In this document: one piece after another, positions 1 to 8,234 of the stretch
Numbering within the stretch: position 1 is the first letter of the stretch
How the letters are laid out: each line of letters starts with the position of its first letter
NCBI RefSeq assembly: GCF_035982055.1
Contig: NZ_CP108427.1
Location: 1,178,001 to 1,242,000, forward strand
DNA length: 64,000 nucleotides
Source of the DNA: Streptomyces sp. NBC_01288
GTDB taxonomy: Bacteria > Actinomycetota > Actinomycetes > Streptomycetales > Streptomycetaceae
Direction of reading: 5' to 3'
Notes under the pieces: generated by a model
The model's input: only the letters and a program-made list of their open reading frames with translations
Databases searched by the model: none
Told to the model about the DNA's origin: nothing
Made by a program: the position numbers and the translations under genes

Positions 1-225
1 CGCCGAGACCTTCAGGTCACGTCGGGCGATCTCGTCCGTGAGCCGGGCCGGGTCGGTCGGCAGATAGCCGTACGGTCCCAGCTCGATCCAGGAGTAGCCG
101 GCCTGCGCGACCTCGTCCAGGAACCGTTCCCACGGCACCTGTTGGGGGTCGTCCGGGAACCACACGCCCCACGAGTCGGGTGCGGAGCCGACCCGGATGC
201 GGTCCAGGAAGGGACGGTCCGACAT
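1..225 (-). CDS. IolE/IolH-type sugar phosphate isomerase/epimerase, N-terminal part only
   Basis: Only the first 75 codons are present because the gene runs off the left edge. The start is ATG at 225, one base after the stop of the ABC ATPase, so the two are co-transcribed. The N-terminus contains GSAPDSWGVWFPDD and WIELGPYGYLPTD, the opening of the xylose-isomerase-like TIM barrel family that includes inosose dehydratase (IolE) and IolH/IolI. In this family the barrel binds a divalent metal and acts on inososes or keto-sugars in the cytoplasm. The inositol genes next door make an inosose dehydratase or isomerase the best reading. The catalytic residues lie outside the window, so IolE cannot be separated from IolI or IolH here. 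Confidence 0.75.
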   Translation of the reverse strand, partial: MSDRPFLDRIRVGSAPDSWGVWFPDDPQQVPWERFLDEVAQAGYSWIELGPYGYLPTDPARLTDEIARRDLKVSA

Positions 226-226
226 G

Positions 227-1141
227 TCAGGCGGCCCCTTCGGGAGACGCGGCCACCGGCGCCTTCAGGGACTTCGCGTCGGGGAGCTCCTCGACGTCGA
301 CACCGCGCACCTGCGACAACTCGTGCTTGAGCGCGGCGAGTTCGGTGCCGCCGGCCATGTGGTTCGTGAGCTCTTCGAGGGTGATCTCGCTGCGCTCCGC
401 CGACAACTCCATCGTGCCCAGGCGCAGGACGCTGAAGTGGTCGCCGACCATGTAGGCGTGGTGCGGGTTGTGGGTGATGAAGATGACGCCGAGACCGCGT
501 TCCCGCGCCGCGGCCACGTACTTCAGCACCACACCGGACTGCTTGACACCCAGCGCGGCGGTCGGCTCGTCCAGGATCAGGACGCGGGCGCCGAAGTAGA
601 CGGCGCGGGCGATGGCCACACACTGGCGCTGGCCGCCGGAGAGGGTGCCGATGGGCTGGTCCAGGTTGTCCAGGACGATGCCCATGTTGCGCAGTTCTTC
701 GTCCGCGGTCTTCTTCATCCGCTCGATGTCGAGACGGCGGACCGGCCAGGGGCCCTTCGTCATCTCCGAGCCGAGGAAGAAGTTGCGCCACACCGGCATC
801 AGCGGCACGACGGCCAGGTCCTGGTAGACGGTCGCGATGCCGCGGTCCAGAGCCTGCCGCGGGGTGGTGAAGTGCACCGCCCCGCCGTCGACGAGGAACT
901 CGCCCTCCGTGTGCTGGTGCAGCCCGGAGATGATCTTGATCAGGGTCGACTTGCCCGCGCCGTTGTCACCCAGCACACAGGTGACCTGGCCCGGGCGGAC
1001 CGCGAGGTCGACGCCGTGCAGGGCGCGGACGTTGCCGTACGCCTTGCCCGCGTTGCGCAGTTGGACGATCGGCGCGTCCGCGTCGCTCGGCGCCTTGTCT
1101 TCGAGGATGGCGCCGTGAGTGCCGGATTCGTTGCTTGCCAT
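227..1141 (-). CDS. Sugar (probably myo-inositol) ABC transporter ATP-binding protein
   Basis: This is a 304-aa cytoplasmic ATPase of the ribose/inositol carbohydrate uptake class. Walker A (GDNGAGKST) is at about residues 58-66, the LSGGQ signature at 167-171, Walker B (LILDEP) near 188-193 and the switch histidine in ITHN near 224. It has a single nucleotide-binding domain. The RbsA/MglA type is a tandem double domain of about 500 aa, so this belongs to the shorter actinobacterial version and presumably homodimerises. The start is ATG at 1141, five bases past the permease stop. Partners are the permease and lipoprotein genes just upstream on the same strand. The inositol substrate is inferred from the divergent iol operon. 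Confidence 0.9.
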   Translation of the reverse strand: MASNESGTHGAILEDKAPSDADAPIVQLRNAGKAYGNVRALHGVDLAVRPGQVTCVLGDNGAGKSTLIKIISGLHQHTEGEFLVDGGAVHFTTPRQALDRGIATVYQDLAVVPLMPVWRNFFLGSEMTKGPWPVRRLDIERMKKTADEELRNMGIVLDNLDQPIGTLSGGQRQCVAIARAVYFGARVLILDEPTAALGVKQSGVVLKYVAAARERGLGVIFITHNPHHAYMVGDHFSVLRLGTMELSAERSEITLEELTNHMAGGTELAALKHELSQVRGVDVEELPDAKSLKAPVAASPEGAA

Positions 1142-1146
1142 GAAGG

Positions 1147-2223
1147 TCACCTCCGGGTCGCGGTGCGCTGGACCCACAGATTGATGAGGACGGCGCCGAG
1201 CAGCATCACGCCGAGGAACGCCTTGAACCAGTCGGGGTTCCAGCCGGCGTAGACGATGCCCTGCTGCACCATGCCGAACATGAACGCGCCGAAGACGGGG
1301 CCGATCGCCGAGCCGGCGCCGCCGGTCAGCAGACAGCCGCCGATGACGGCCGCGGAGATGTAGATCAGCTCCTGGCCGACACCCTCGCCGGACTGCACGG
1401 TGTTGAAGGTGAACAGCTGGTGCATGCCCACGAACCAGGCACCCAGGCCGACCAGCATGAACAGGGAGATCTTCGTGAACGCCACGGGCACACCCACGGC
1501 CCGCGCGGAGTCCTTGTTGCCGCCGACCGCGAAGATCCAGTTGCCGTACTTCGTGCGCAGCAGCACCCAGGAGGCGATCGCCGCGAACACCAGCCAGTAG
1601 AAGATCGTGATCTTCACATCGACGCCGCCGATGTCGAACGACGCCGCGAAGATCTTCTTGGCCTGGCCGAAGCCGTCCATGTTGCTGATGTCGTCGGTCG
1701 CCACGTTCCCGGTGACCAGCTTCGTCACCGCGAGGTTCACGCCCTGGAGGATCAGGAAGCTGCCCAGCGTGATCAGGAAGCTCGGCAGTCCGGTCTTGAC
1801 GACCATCCAGCCGTTGAGGAAGCCGATCCCCAGCGACACCAGCAGCGCGACGACCACACCGACCCACACGTTCATGGTGAGTTGGTAGCTGAGCATGCTC
1901 GCGGTCAGCGCCGAGGTGATGACCGCGACACCGGCGGAGAGGTCGAACTCCCCGCCGATCATCAGCAGGGCGACCGGCAGCGCCATGATGCCGATCGTCG
2001 ACGAGCTGTAGAGGATGTTCGCCATCGCGGCGCCCTCGCGCACCGGCGGGGCGGCGATCAGGAAGAACACGTACACCGCGGCGGCGCCGAGGAAGACACC
2101 CACCTCGGGACGGGCCAACAGCCGTAGTGCCAGGGGCCGTTCAGCGGTCCGGCCGTCGGTTTCCTTGGGGCCGGGGGCCGGCGGTGAGGTCACCGCCGGC
2201 TCGGCGTGCTGGGTCATACTCAT
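1147..2223 (-). CDS. Sugar (probably myo-inositol) ABC transporter permease, RbsC-like
   Basis: This is a 358-aa polytopic membrane protein of the BPD_transp_2 (RbsC/XylH) family. The hydrophilic N-terminal tail of about 35 residues is rich in Pro and Ala. About eight to ten hydrophobic segments follow, including the conserved motif GEFDLSAG near the third segment and the glycine-rich stretch [20 protein letters not shown] near the C-terminus. The start is ATG at 2223 in an ATGA overlap with the lipoprotein stop, preferred over a GTG three bases upstream. It forms the channel of the importer encoded by its neighbours. The family assignment is firm; inositol specificity is inferred from context. 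Confidence 0.9.
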   Translation of the reverse strand: MSMTQHAEPAVTSPPAPGPKETDGRTAERPLALRLLARPEVGVFLGAAAVYVFFLIAAPPVREGAAMANILYSSSTIGIMALPVALLMIGGEFDLSAGVAVITSALTASMLSYQLTMNVWVGVVVALLVSLGIGFLNGWMVVKTGLPSFLITLGSFLILQGVNLAVTKLVTGNVATDDISNMDGFGQAKKIFAASFDIGGVDVKITIFYWLVFAAIASWVLLRTKYGNWIFAVGGNKDSARAVGVPVAFTKISLFMLVGLGAWFVGMHQLFTFNTVQSGEGVGQELIYISAAVIGGCLLTGGAGSAIGPVFGAFMFGMVQQGIVYAGWNPDWFKAFLGVMLLGAVLINLWVQRTATRR

Positions 2224-3242
2224 CACCGGGTTCCGTTGGCGGCGTACTTCGCGACGGCGTCGACGTTGGTCTTGTCGACGAAGGCCGGGCCGGTCAGTAC
2301 GGGCTGCTCACCGCCGCCGCTGTAGTTGCCGTTGTTCTTGTAGAGCCACAGGGAGTCGACCGCCAAGTAGCCCTGGAGGTACGGCTGCTGATCCACCGCG
2401 AACTGGACGGTGCCCTTCTTGATGGCACCCGTCAGCGTGCTGTTCAGGTCGAAGGTGGCGACCTTGGCCTTGCTGCCCGCGTCGGCCAGCGACTGCACGG
2501 CCGTCATGGCGAACGGGGCGCCCAGGGTGACGACGTAGTCGATGGACTTGTCCTGGGTGAGCTTGGCCGTGATCGTCGACTTCACCGACGGCATGTCCGT
2601 GCCGTTGACGTTGAGGACCTCGGTCGTGCCGGTGAAGGTCTTCTTCACACCGGCGCAGCGCTGGGTCAGGCCGATGTTGCCCTGCTCCTGGATGACACAG
2701 ACGGCCTTCTTGGCGCCTTCCGCGTTCAGCCGCTTGCCGAGCGCCTCGCCGGCCACCGTCTCGTCCTGGCCGAAGAACTCCAGCAGTCCGAGCTTCTTCC
2801 AGTCGCTGAGACCGGAGTTGAGGCCCACGACGGGTATGTTCGCGGACTTCGCCTTGCCGATGACGTCCTTCAGGGCGTCGGGCTTGGCGAGGGTGACCGC
2901 GATGCCGTCGACCTTCTGGTCGATCGCGTTCTGCACCAGGTTGGACTGGTTGCCCGCGTTCGGGTCGGCCGAGTAGACGAGCTTGATGTTGTCCTTGTCG
3001 GCGGCGGCCTGGGCGCCCTTGCGGACGATGTCCCAGAACGTGTCGCCGGGCGCCTGGTGCGTGACCAGGGCGACGGTCATACGAGGGGTGCTCGCCTTGC
3101 CCGCGGAGGCGCCGGAGCTGTCCTCCGTGGCCTTCTTTCCGCCCGAGCTGCTGGAGCAGCCGGCGAGGGTCAGGGCCGCTGCCGCGGCAACCGCCACGAA
3201 GGGGGCCATTCTGCGCGAGCGGGAGTAAGTGGAACGGTCCAT
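2223..3242 (-). CDS. Sugar (probably myo-inositol) ABC transporter substrate-binding lipoprotein
   Basis: This 339-aa periplasmic-binding-protein-like lipoprotein belongs to the Peripla_BP_4 (RbsB-like) family. The signal peptide has an Arg-rich n-region, an alanine-rich core and the lipobox LAGC near residues 26-29. The cysteine would be lipidated and hold the protein outside the membrane. The mature part has the two-lobe pattern of sugar-binding proteins, with IDQKVDGIAV and IPVVGLNS typical of the family. It is the first gene of a leftward transporter operon transcribed from the divergent region 3361-3471. A GGAAAG ribosome binding site directly precedes the ATG at 3242. The ligand is inferred to be myo-inositol from the iol genes opposite. 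Confidence 0.9.
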   Translation of the reverse strand: MDRSTYSRSRRMAPFVAVAAAAALTLAGCSSSSGGKKATEDSSGASAGKASTPRMTVALVTHQAPGDTFWDIVRKGAQAAADKDNIKLVYSADPNAGNQSNLVQNAIDQKVDGIAVTLAKPDALKDVIGKAKSANIPVVGLNSGLSDWKKLGLLEFFGQDETVAGEALGKRLNAEGAKKAVCVIQEQGNIGLTQRCAGVKKTFTGTTEVLNVNGTDMPSVKSTITAKLTQDKSIDYVVTLGAPFAMTAVQSLADAGSKAKVATFDLNSTLTGAIKKGTVQFAVDQQPYLQGYLAVDSLWLYKNNGNYSGGGEQPVLTGPAFVDKTNVDAVAKYAANGTR

Positions 3243-3360
3243 CTTTCCTGCACCTCACTGTGCTTCAGGGGAAAGGGAGTCATGATCGCAGAAATCCGGG
3301 CTCGGGGCCTGTCGACCCCGGGTCGTTTGCCGCGAAACACGGCTGTTGCGCTGGGACGGA

Positions 3361-3471
3361 ATCAAATCCCCGGTCGCGTCCGCTGTCAATACTTTGTTAA
3401 GACATCATTTCACGAGCAGGTCCGAATGTAAGTACAAACTATTGACACGAGGCCCCTCCGAGACCTACACC
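3361..3471. promoter_or_regulatory. Divergent promoter/operator region between transporter and iol operons
   Basis: Two TTGACA hexamers face away from each other. On the minus strand TTGACA (3389-3384) is followed after exactly 17 bases by TTTGAT (3366-3361), a good sigma-70-type promoter for the lipoprotein operon. On the plus strand TTGACA (3442-3447) is followed after 17-18 bases by CTACAC/TACACC (3465-3471), a weaker -10 for iolC. The two -35 boxes sit in a long imperfect inverted repeat: TGTCAATACTTTGT (3384-3397) and ACAAACTATTGACA (3434-3447), 13 of 14 positions matching. A regulator bound there would cover both promoters. The GntR-type protein encoded at 9761 is the obvious candidate. 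Confidence 0.55.
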
Positions 3472-3530
3472 TGGGAGGCGGCAGGCCCCTGGGACCCGCC
3501 CACCCCCAGCAGCTCAGAGGAGTGTCGCGC

Positions 3531-4499
3531 ATGGCCGAGTCAGCCCAGTCCTTCGATCTGATCACCATGGGCCGCATCGGGGTCGATCTCTACCCGTTGC
3601 AGTCTGGCGTACCGCTGGCCCGTGTGGAGACGTTCGGCAAGTTCCTCGGGGGTTCCGCGAGCAATGTGGCGGTAGCGGCCGCCCGGCTCGGCCGGACCGC
3701 CGCGGTGATCACCCGCACAGGCGACGATCCCTTCGGGACGTATCTGCACGAGGCCCTCAAGGACTTCGGGGTCGACGACCGCTGGGTCACGCCCGTCGCG
3801 GAGTACCCGACCCCGGTCACGTTCTGCGAGATCTTCCCGCCGGACGACTTCCCGCTGTACTTCTACCGGCAGCCCAAGGCGCCCGACCTGGAGATCCGCA
3901 CCGAGGAGCTGGACTACTTCGCGATCCGCCAGGCCCGCGTCTTCTGGATCACCGGCACCGGCCTGAGCGAGGAGCCCAGCCGCTCCGCCACCCTCGCCGC
4001 CCTCAAGGCGCGCGACAAGGCGGGCACCACGGTCTTCGACCTCGACTGGCGCCCGATGTTCTGGAAGGACCCCGAGGAAGCCCGCCCGTACTACGCCGAG
4101 GCCCTGCGCCACGCGACGGTCGCGGTCGGCAACCTCGACGAGTGCGAGATCGCCACCGGCGTCCGCGAGCCCCGCGCCTGCGCCCAGGCGCTGCTCGACG
4201 CGGGCGTGGAACTCGCCGTCGTCAAGCAGGGCCCCAAGGGCGTCCTGGCCGTGCACCGCGACGGCACGACCGCCGAGGTGCCACCGGTCCCGGTCGAGGT
4301 GCTCAACGGCCTCGGCGCGGGCGACGCCTTCGGCGGCTCGCTGTGCCACGGGCTGCTGTCCGGCTGGGACCTGGAACGGTCCATGCGGTTCGCCAACGCG
4401 GCCGGCGCCCTCGTCGCCTCCCGTCTCGCCTGCTCCACCGCGATGCCCACCGAGTCCGAGGTCGAGGACCTCCTCGCCGGCGCGCGCGTGGGCGGCTGA
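3531..4499 (+). CDS. iolC: 5-dehydro-2-deoxygluconokinase
   Basis: This is a 322-aa PfkB-family sugar kinase. It phosphorylates 5-dehydro-2-deoxy-D-gluconate to the 6-phosphate in cytoplasmic myo-inositol breakdown. The N-terminal GGSASNVAVAAARLG motif and the C-terminal PfkB signature GLGAGDAFGG (catalytic Asp near residue 265) are intact. FDLDWRP and FYRQPKAPDL are typical of IolC. The ATG at 3531 is chosen because GAGGAG lies eight bases upstream; a GTG at 3522 would overlap that site. It is the first gene of the rightward catabolic run. Its product should feed the aldolase encoded next. Confidence 0.93.
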   Translation: MAESAQSFDLITMGRIGVDLYPLQSGVPLARVETFGKFLGGSASNVAVAAARLGRTAAVITRTGDDPFGTYLHEALKDFGVDDRWVTPVAEYPTPVTFCEIFPPDDFPLYFYRQPKAPDLEIRTEELDYFAIRQARVFWITGTGLSEEPSRSATLAALKARDKAGTTVFDLDWRPMFWKDPEEARPYYAEALRHATVAVGNLDECEIATGVREPRACAQALLDAGVELAVVKQGPKGVLAVHRDGTTAEVPPVPVEVLNGLGAGDAFGGSLCHGLLSGWDLERSMRFANAAGALVASRLACSTAMPTESEVEDLLAGARVGG

Positions 4500-4538
4500 C
4501 CCCATGGCCGCCCGAGCCTTCCCTGAACGGAGCTTCTC

Positions 4539-5417
4539 TTGAGCATCAGCATTCCCGACCTGGTCACGGTCAGAGCCCGGCACCCGGAGGCGATCGCCGA
4601 GGCGGCCGCCCGCCGGGTGCGCCGCCCGCTGCTGGGCGACAACGGCCGCCTGATGATCGTGGCCGCCGACCACCCGGCCCGCGGCGCGCTCGGCGTCGGC
4701 GACCGCCGCACGGCCATGGCGAACCGCGCCGACCTGCTGGAACGCCTCTGCATCGCGCTCTCCCGGCCCGGCGTCGACGGGGTGCTCGCCACCGCCGACA
4801 TCCTGGAGGACCTGCTCCTCCTCGGCGTCCTGGACGGCAAGGTCGTGATGGGCTCGATGAACCGCGGCGGCCTGTCCGGCGCCGCCTTCGAGATGGACGA
4901 CCGGTTCACCGGCCACCGCGCCGAGGACATCGCCCGGCTCCGCTTCGACGCGGGCAAGCTGCTGCTCCGCATCGACTACGACGACCCGGGCTCGCTGACC
5001 ACCCTGGAGTCCACCGCCCGCGCCATCGACGACATGGCGGCGCGCCAACTCCCGCTGTTCGTCGAGCCGTTCATATCCCGCCGCGTCGACGGCAAGGTCC
5101 GCAACGACCTGTCCGCCGAGGCCGTGACCCGCTCGATCGCGATCTCCTCGGGCCTGGGCGGCACCTCCGCCTACACCTGGCTGAAACTGCCCGTCACCGA
5201 CGACCCGGACGACATGGCCGAGGTCCTGGAGACGTCGACCCTGCCCGTCGTCCTGCTCGGCGGCGAGGTCGGCGACGACCAGGAGGGCGCGTACGAGAAG
5301 TGGCGCAAGACGCTGCGCCTGCCCACCGTCCAGGGCCTGGTCGTGGGCCGCTCCCTGCTCTACCCCGCCGACGGCGGCGTGGAGACGGCGGTGGACACCG
5401 CCGTAGGTCTGTTGTGA
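4539..5417 (+). CDS. Cgl0159-type (beta/alpha)8 aldolase, likely 2-deoxy-5-keto-gluconate-6-phosphate aldolase step
   Basis: This 292-aa protein belongs to the Cgl0159/DeoC-like aldolase family that accompanies iolC and iolB in actinobacterial inositol clusters. Conserved stretches include LMIVAADHPARG near the N-terminus, KLLLRIDYDD (candidate Schiff-base lysine region) and LPVVLLGGEVGDD, which suit a class I aldolase barrel. By position and family it should split 2-deoxy-5-keto-gluconate 6-phosphate into malonic semialdehyde and dihydroxyacetone phosphate, the job of IolJ elsewhere. The start is TTG at 4539, six bases after AACGGAG. The sequence does not prove the reaction, and many databases label the family only as deoxyribose-phosphate aldolase-like. 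Confidence 0.8.
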   Translation: MSISIPDLVTVRARHPEAIAEAAARRVRRPLLGDNGRLMIVAADHPARGALGVGDRRTAMANRADLLERLCIALSRPGVDGVLATADILEDLLLLGVLDGKVVMGSMNRGGLSGAAFEMDDRFTGHRAEDIARLRFDAGKLLLRIDYDDPGSLTTLESTARAIDDMAARQLPLFVEPFISRRVDGKVRNDLSAEAVTRSIAISSGLGGTSAYTWLKLPVTDDPDDMAEVLETSTLPVVLLGGEVGDDQEGAYEKWRKTLRLPTVQGLVVGRSLLYPADGGVETAVDTAVGLL

Positions 5418-5431
5418 ACCGGAGGCACACC

Positions 5432-6328
5432 ATGACGAGCGCGTACCACCTTCCCGCGGGCAAGGCACTCGGCGGCCCCTACGTCGTGGACGTCACCCCC
5501 GAGTCGGCGGCCTGGGGCTACTCCAGCCTGCGGGTCCTGGAGCTGCCGCCGGGCGGCACCCACACCTTCGACACCGACGACAGCGAGTGGATCGTCGTCC
5601 CGCTCAGCGGCGCCTGCACGGTCTCCGCCGCCGACGACTTCGGCCACGACACCTTCGAACTCCACGGCCGCGAGAGCGTGTTCACCGCCGTGAGCGACTT
5701 CGCGTACGTGCCCCGCGACTCCCGTACGACGATCCTGTCGCCCGGCGGTGGCCGCTTCGCGCTGACCGGCGCCCGCTGCACCCGCCGGCTGCCCGCCCGC
5801 TACGGCCCGGCCTCGTCGGTGCCGGTGGAGCTGCGCGGCACCGGCAACAGCTCGCGCCAGGTCAACAACTTCGGCGCGGCCGGCGTCTTCGAGTGCGACA
5901 AGCTCATCGCCGTAGAGGTGATCACGCCCGGCGGGAACTGGTCCTCCTTCCCGCCGCACAAGCACGACGAGCACCGGCCCGGCGAGGAGTCCGTCCTCGA
6001 AGAGGTCTACTACTTCGAGTTCGCCGACCACGAGGGCACCCCCGGTCTCGGCTACCAGCGCGTCTCCCCGTCCGGACAGGGCCGCAACACGGACGTCCTG
6101 GCCGAAGTCCGGGGCGGAGACGTCGTGTTGATCCCGGACGGCTGGCACGGGCCCTCGATGGCGGTGCCCGGCCACCACATGTACTACCTCAACGTCATGG
6201 CGGGTCCCGAGGACGACCGCTCCTGGCTGATCTGCGACCACCCCGATCACGCCTGGGTCCGCGGCACCTGGCCCGAGCAGCCCGTCGACCCCCGCCTCCC
6301 CCTCTACACGGCACCGGAGAAGTCCTGA
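5432..6328 (+). CDS. iolB: 5-deoxy-glucuronate isomerase
   Basis: This is a 298-aa bicupin of the KduI/IolB family. It isomerises 5-deoxy-D-glucuronate to 5-dehydro-2-deoxy-D-gluconate, the substrate of IolC. The metal-binding cupin motif is visible as PPHKHDEH, followed by EEVYYFEF and a later HGPSMAVPGHHMYYLN segment. The start is ATG at 5432, with GGAGG six bases upstream. The stop overlaps the iolD start (TGATG), indicating translational coupling. Length and motifs match the family well. Confidence 0.93.
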   Translation: MTSAYHLPAGKALGGPYVVDVTPESAAWGYSSLRVLELPPGGTHTFDTDDSEWIVVPLSGACTVSAADDFGHDTFELHGRESVFTAVSDFAYVPRDSRTTILSPGGGRFALTGARCTRRLPARYGPASSVPVELRGTGNSSRQVNNFGAAGVFECDKLIAVEVITPGGNWSSFPPHKHDEHRPGEESVLEEVYYFEFADHEGTPGLGYQRVSPSGQGRNTDVLAEVRGGDVVLIPDGWHGPSMAVPGHHMYYLNVMAGPEDDRSWLICDHPDHAWVRGTWPEQPVDPRLPLYTAPEKS

Positions 6329-8205
6329 TGAGCACCCCCACCCGCCGCCTGACCGTCGCCCAGGCCCTGGTGCAGTTCCTGTCGGTCCAGTACACCGAGC
6401 GCGACGGCGTACGGCACCGGCTGATCGCCGGCACCTGGGGCATCTTCGGCCATGGCAACGTTGCCGGACTCGGACAGGCGCTGCTCGAAGCCGGCGAGGA
6501 CACGATGCCGTTCCACCAGGGCCGCAACGAACAGGCCATGGTGCACGCGGCAGTCGGCTACGCCCGCCAGCTGGACCGGCTCTCCGCGCAGGCCGTCACG
6601 ACGTCGATCGGACCGGGCGCCACCAACCTGGTCACGGGCGCCGCCCTGGCCACGATCAACCGGCTGCCGGTCCTGCTCCTCCCCGGCGACTTCTTCGCGA
6701 CCCGCGCCGCCGACCCGCTGCTCCAGCAGCTGGAGCACCCGGTCGAGGGCGACCTCTCGGTCAACGACACCCTGCGCCCGGTCTCCCGCTACTTCGACCG
6801 CGTCATGCGCCCCGAGGCCCTGATCCCGGCCGCACTGAACGCGATGCGCGTGCTGGCCGACCCGGTGGAGACGGGAGCGGTGACTCTCGCTCTGCCGCAG
6901 GACGTTCAGGCCGAGGCGTACGACTGGCCGGAGGAGTTCTTCGCCGACCGCGTGTGGCACGTACGGCGTCCCGCGGCCGATCCCTTCGAGCTGACGGAGG
7001 CGGTCGCGGCGATCCGGGCCGCCGAGCGTCCGGTGATCGTCGCGGGCGGCGGCATCCACCACAGCCAGGCCGAGGACGCGCTCAAGGCGCTCGTCGACGC
7101 GACCGGCATCCCGGTCGCCTCCACCCAGGCGGGCAAGGGCTCGCTCCGCTACGACCACCCGGCCGACCTGGGCGGCGTCGGCCACACCGGCACGGCGGTC
7201 AGCGACGACATCGCGCGCACGGCGGACCTGGTGATCGGCGTCGGCACCCGCTACACGGACTTCACGACGGCCTCCCACACCCTGTTCCAGAACCCGGCCG
7301 TCCGGTTCGTCAACCTCAACATCACCGCGTTCGACGCCCACAAGCTCGCGGCGCGCACCCTGGTGTGCGACGCGCGGGCCGGGCTCACCGCGTTGACCGA
7401 GGCACTCGCCGATCACCGTGTGAACTCGGTTTACGAGGCCGAATACCGCGAGGGCAAGGAGCGGTGGGAACAGGTTGTTGACGCCGCGTTCACCGCCCCC
7501 GACGAGAACGCCGTACCCACCCAGACCCAACTCCTCGGCGCCCTCGACGCGGTCGTGGGCGACGACGACGTGGTCATCAACGCGGCCGGTTCCCTCCCCG
7601 GCGACCTGCACAAGCTGTGGCGAGCCCGCAGCCCGCGCCAGTACCACCTCGAATACGGCTTCTCCTGCATGGGCTACGAGATCCCGGCCGGCATCGGCGT
7701 CCAGCAGGCCGCCCCCGACACCCCCGTCTGGTCACTGGTCGGCGACGGCACCTACCTGATGATGCCGACCGAGATCGTCACTGCGGTCCAGGAAGGCCTC
7801 CCGGTCAACCTGGTCCTGATCCAGAACCACGGCTACGCCTCCATCGGCGGCCTCTCCGAGTCCGTCGGCGGCGAGCGCTTCGGCACCGCCTACCGCTACC
7901 GCGCGGCCGACGGCACCTTCTCCGGCGCCCCGCTCCCGGTCGACCTCGCCGCCAACGCGGCCAGCCTCGGCATGGACGTCCTGCGCGCCAAGACGGTGCG
8001 CGAACTGCACGAGGCGCTCGCCACGGCCCGCGCCTCCGACCGGCCGACCTGCGTCTACGTCGAGACCGACACCGCCACCCCGACCGCTCCCCCGGCCGCG
8101 GCCTGGTGGGACGTGCCGGTCGCCGAGACCGCCTCGCGCGCATCCGCCGTACAGGCCCGCGAGGAGTACGACCGCCAGGTCGCCGACCGTCGCCGTCACC
8201 TCTGA
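6328..8205 (+). CDS. iolD: 3D-(3,5/4)-trihydroxycyclohexane-1,2-dione acylhydrolase
   Basis: This is a 625-aa thiamine-diphosphate enzyme that opens the ring of trihydroxycyclohexane-dione to give 5-deoxy-glucuronate. The three-domain TPP fold is complete. The N-terminal Pyr domain carries the catalytic Glu in HQGRNEQAM (about residue 68). The central domain has PVIVAGGGIHHS. The C-terminal PP domain has the GDGTY to NHGY cofactor and Mg motif (about residues 472 to 500). The ATG at 6328 overlaps the iolB stop. IolD, IolB, IolC, the aldolase and MmsA form a consecutive set of pathway steps, so this is a textbook inositol operon. Confidence 0.94.
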   Translation: MSTPTRRLTVAQALVQFLSVQYTERDGVRHRLIAGTWGIFGHGNVAGLGQALLEAGEDTMPFHQGRNEQAMVHAAVGYARQLDRLSAQAVTTSIGPGATNLVTGAALATINRLPVLLLPGDFFATRAADPLLQQLEHPVEGDLSVNDTLRPVSRYFDRVMRPEALIPAALNAMRVLADPVETGAVTLALPQDVQAEAYDWPEEFFADRVWHVRRPAADPFELTEAVAAIRAAERPVIVAGGGIHHSQAEDALKALVDATGIPVASTQAGKGSLRYDHPADLGGVGHTGTAVSDDIARTADLVIGVGTRYTDFTTASHTLFQNPAVRFVNLNITAFDAHKLAARTLVCDARAGLTALTEALADHRVNSVYEAEYREGKERWEQVVDAAFTAPDENAVPTQTQLLGALDAVVGDDDVVINAAGSLPGDLHKLWRARSPRQYHLEYGFSCMGYEIPAGIGVQQAAPDTPVWSLVGDGTYLMMPTEIVTAVQEGLPVNLVLIQNHGYASIGGLSESVGGERFGTAYRYRAADGTFSGAPLPVDLAANAASLGMDVLRAKTVRELHEALATARASDRPTCVYVETDTATPTAPPAAAWWDVPVAETASRASAVQAREEYDRQVADRRRHL

Positions 8206-8234
8206 ACTCCCCTCCCCCGAAAGGCCCTTGCACC

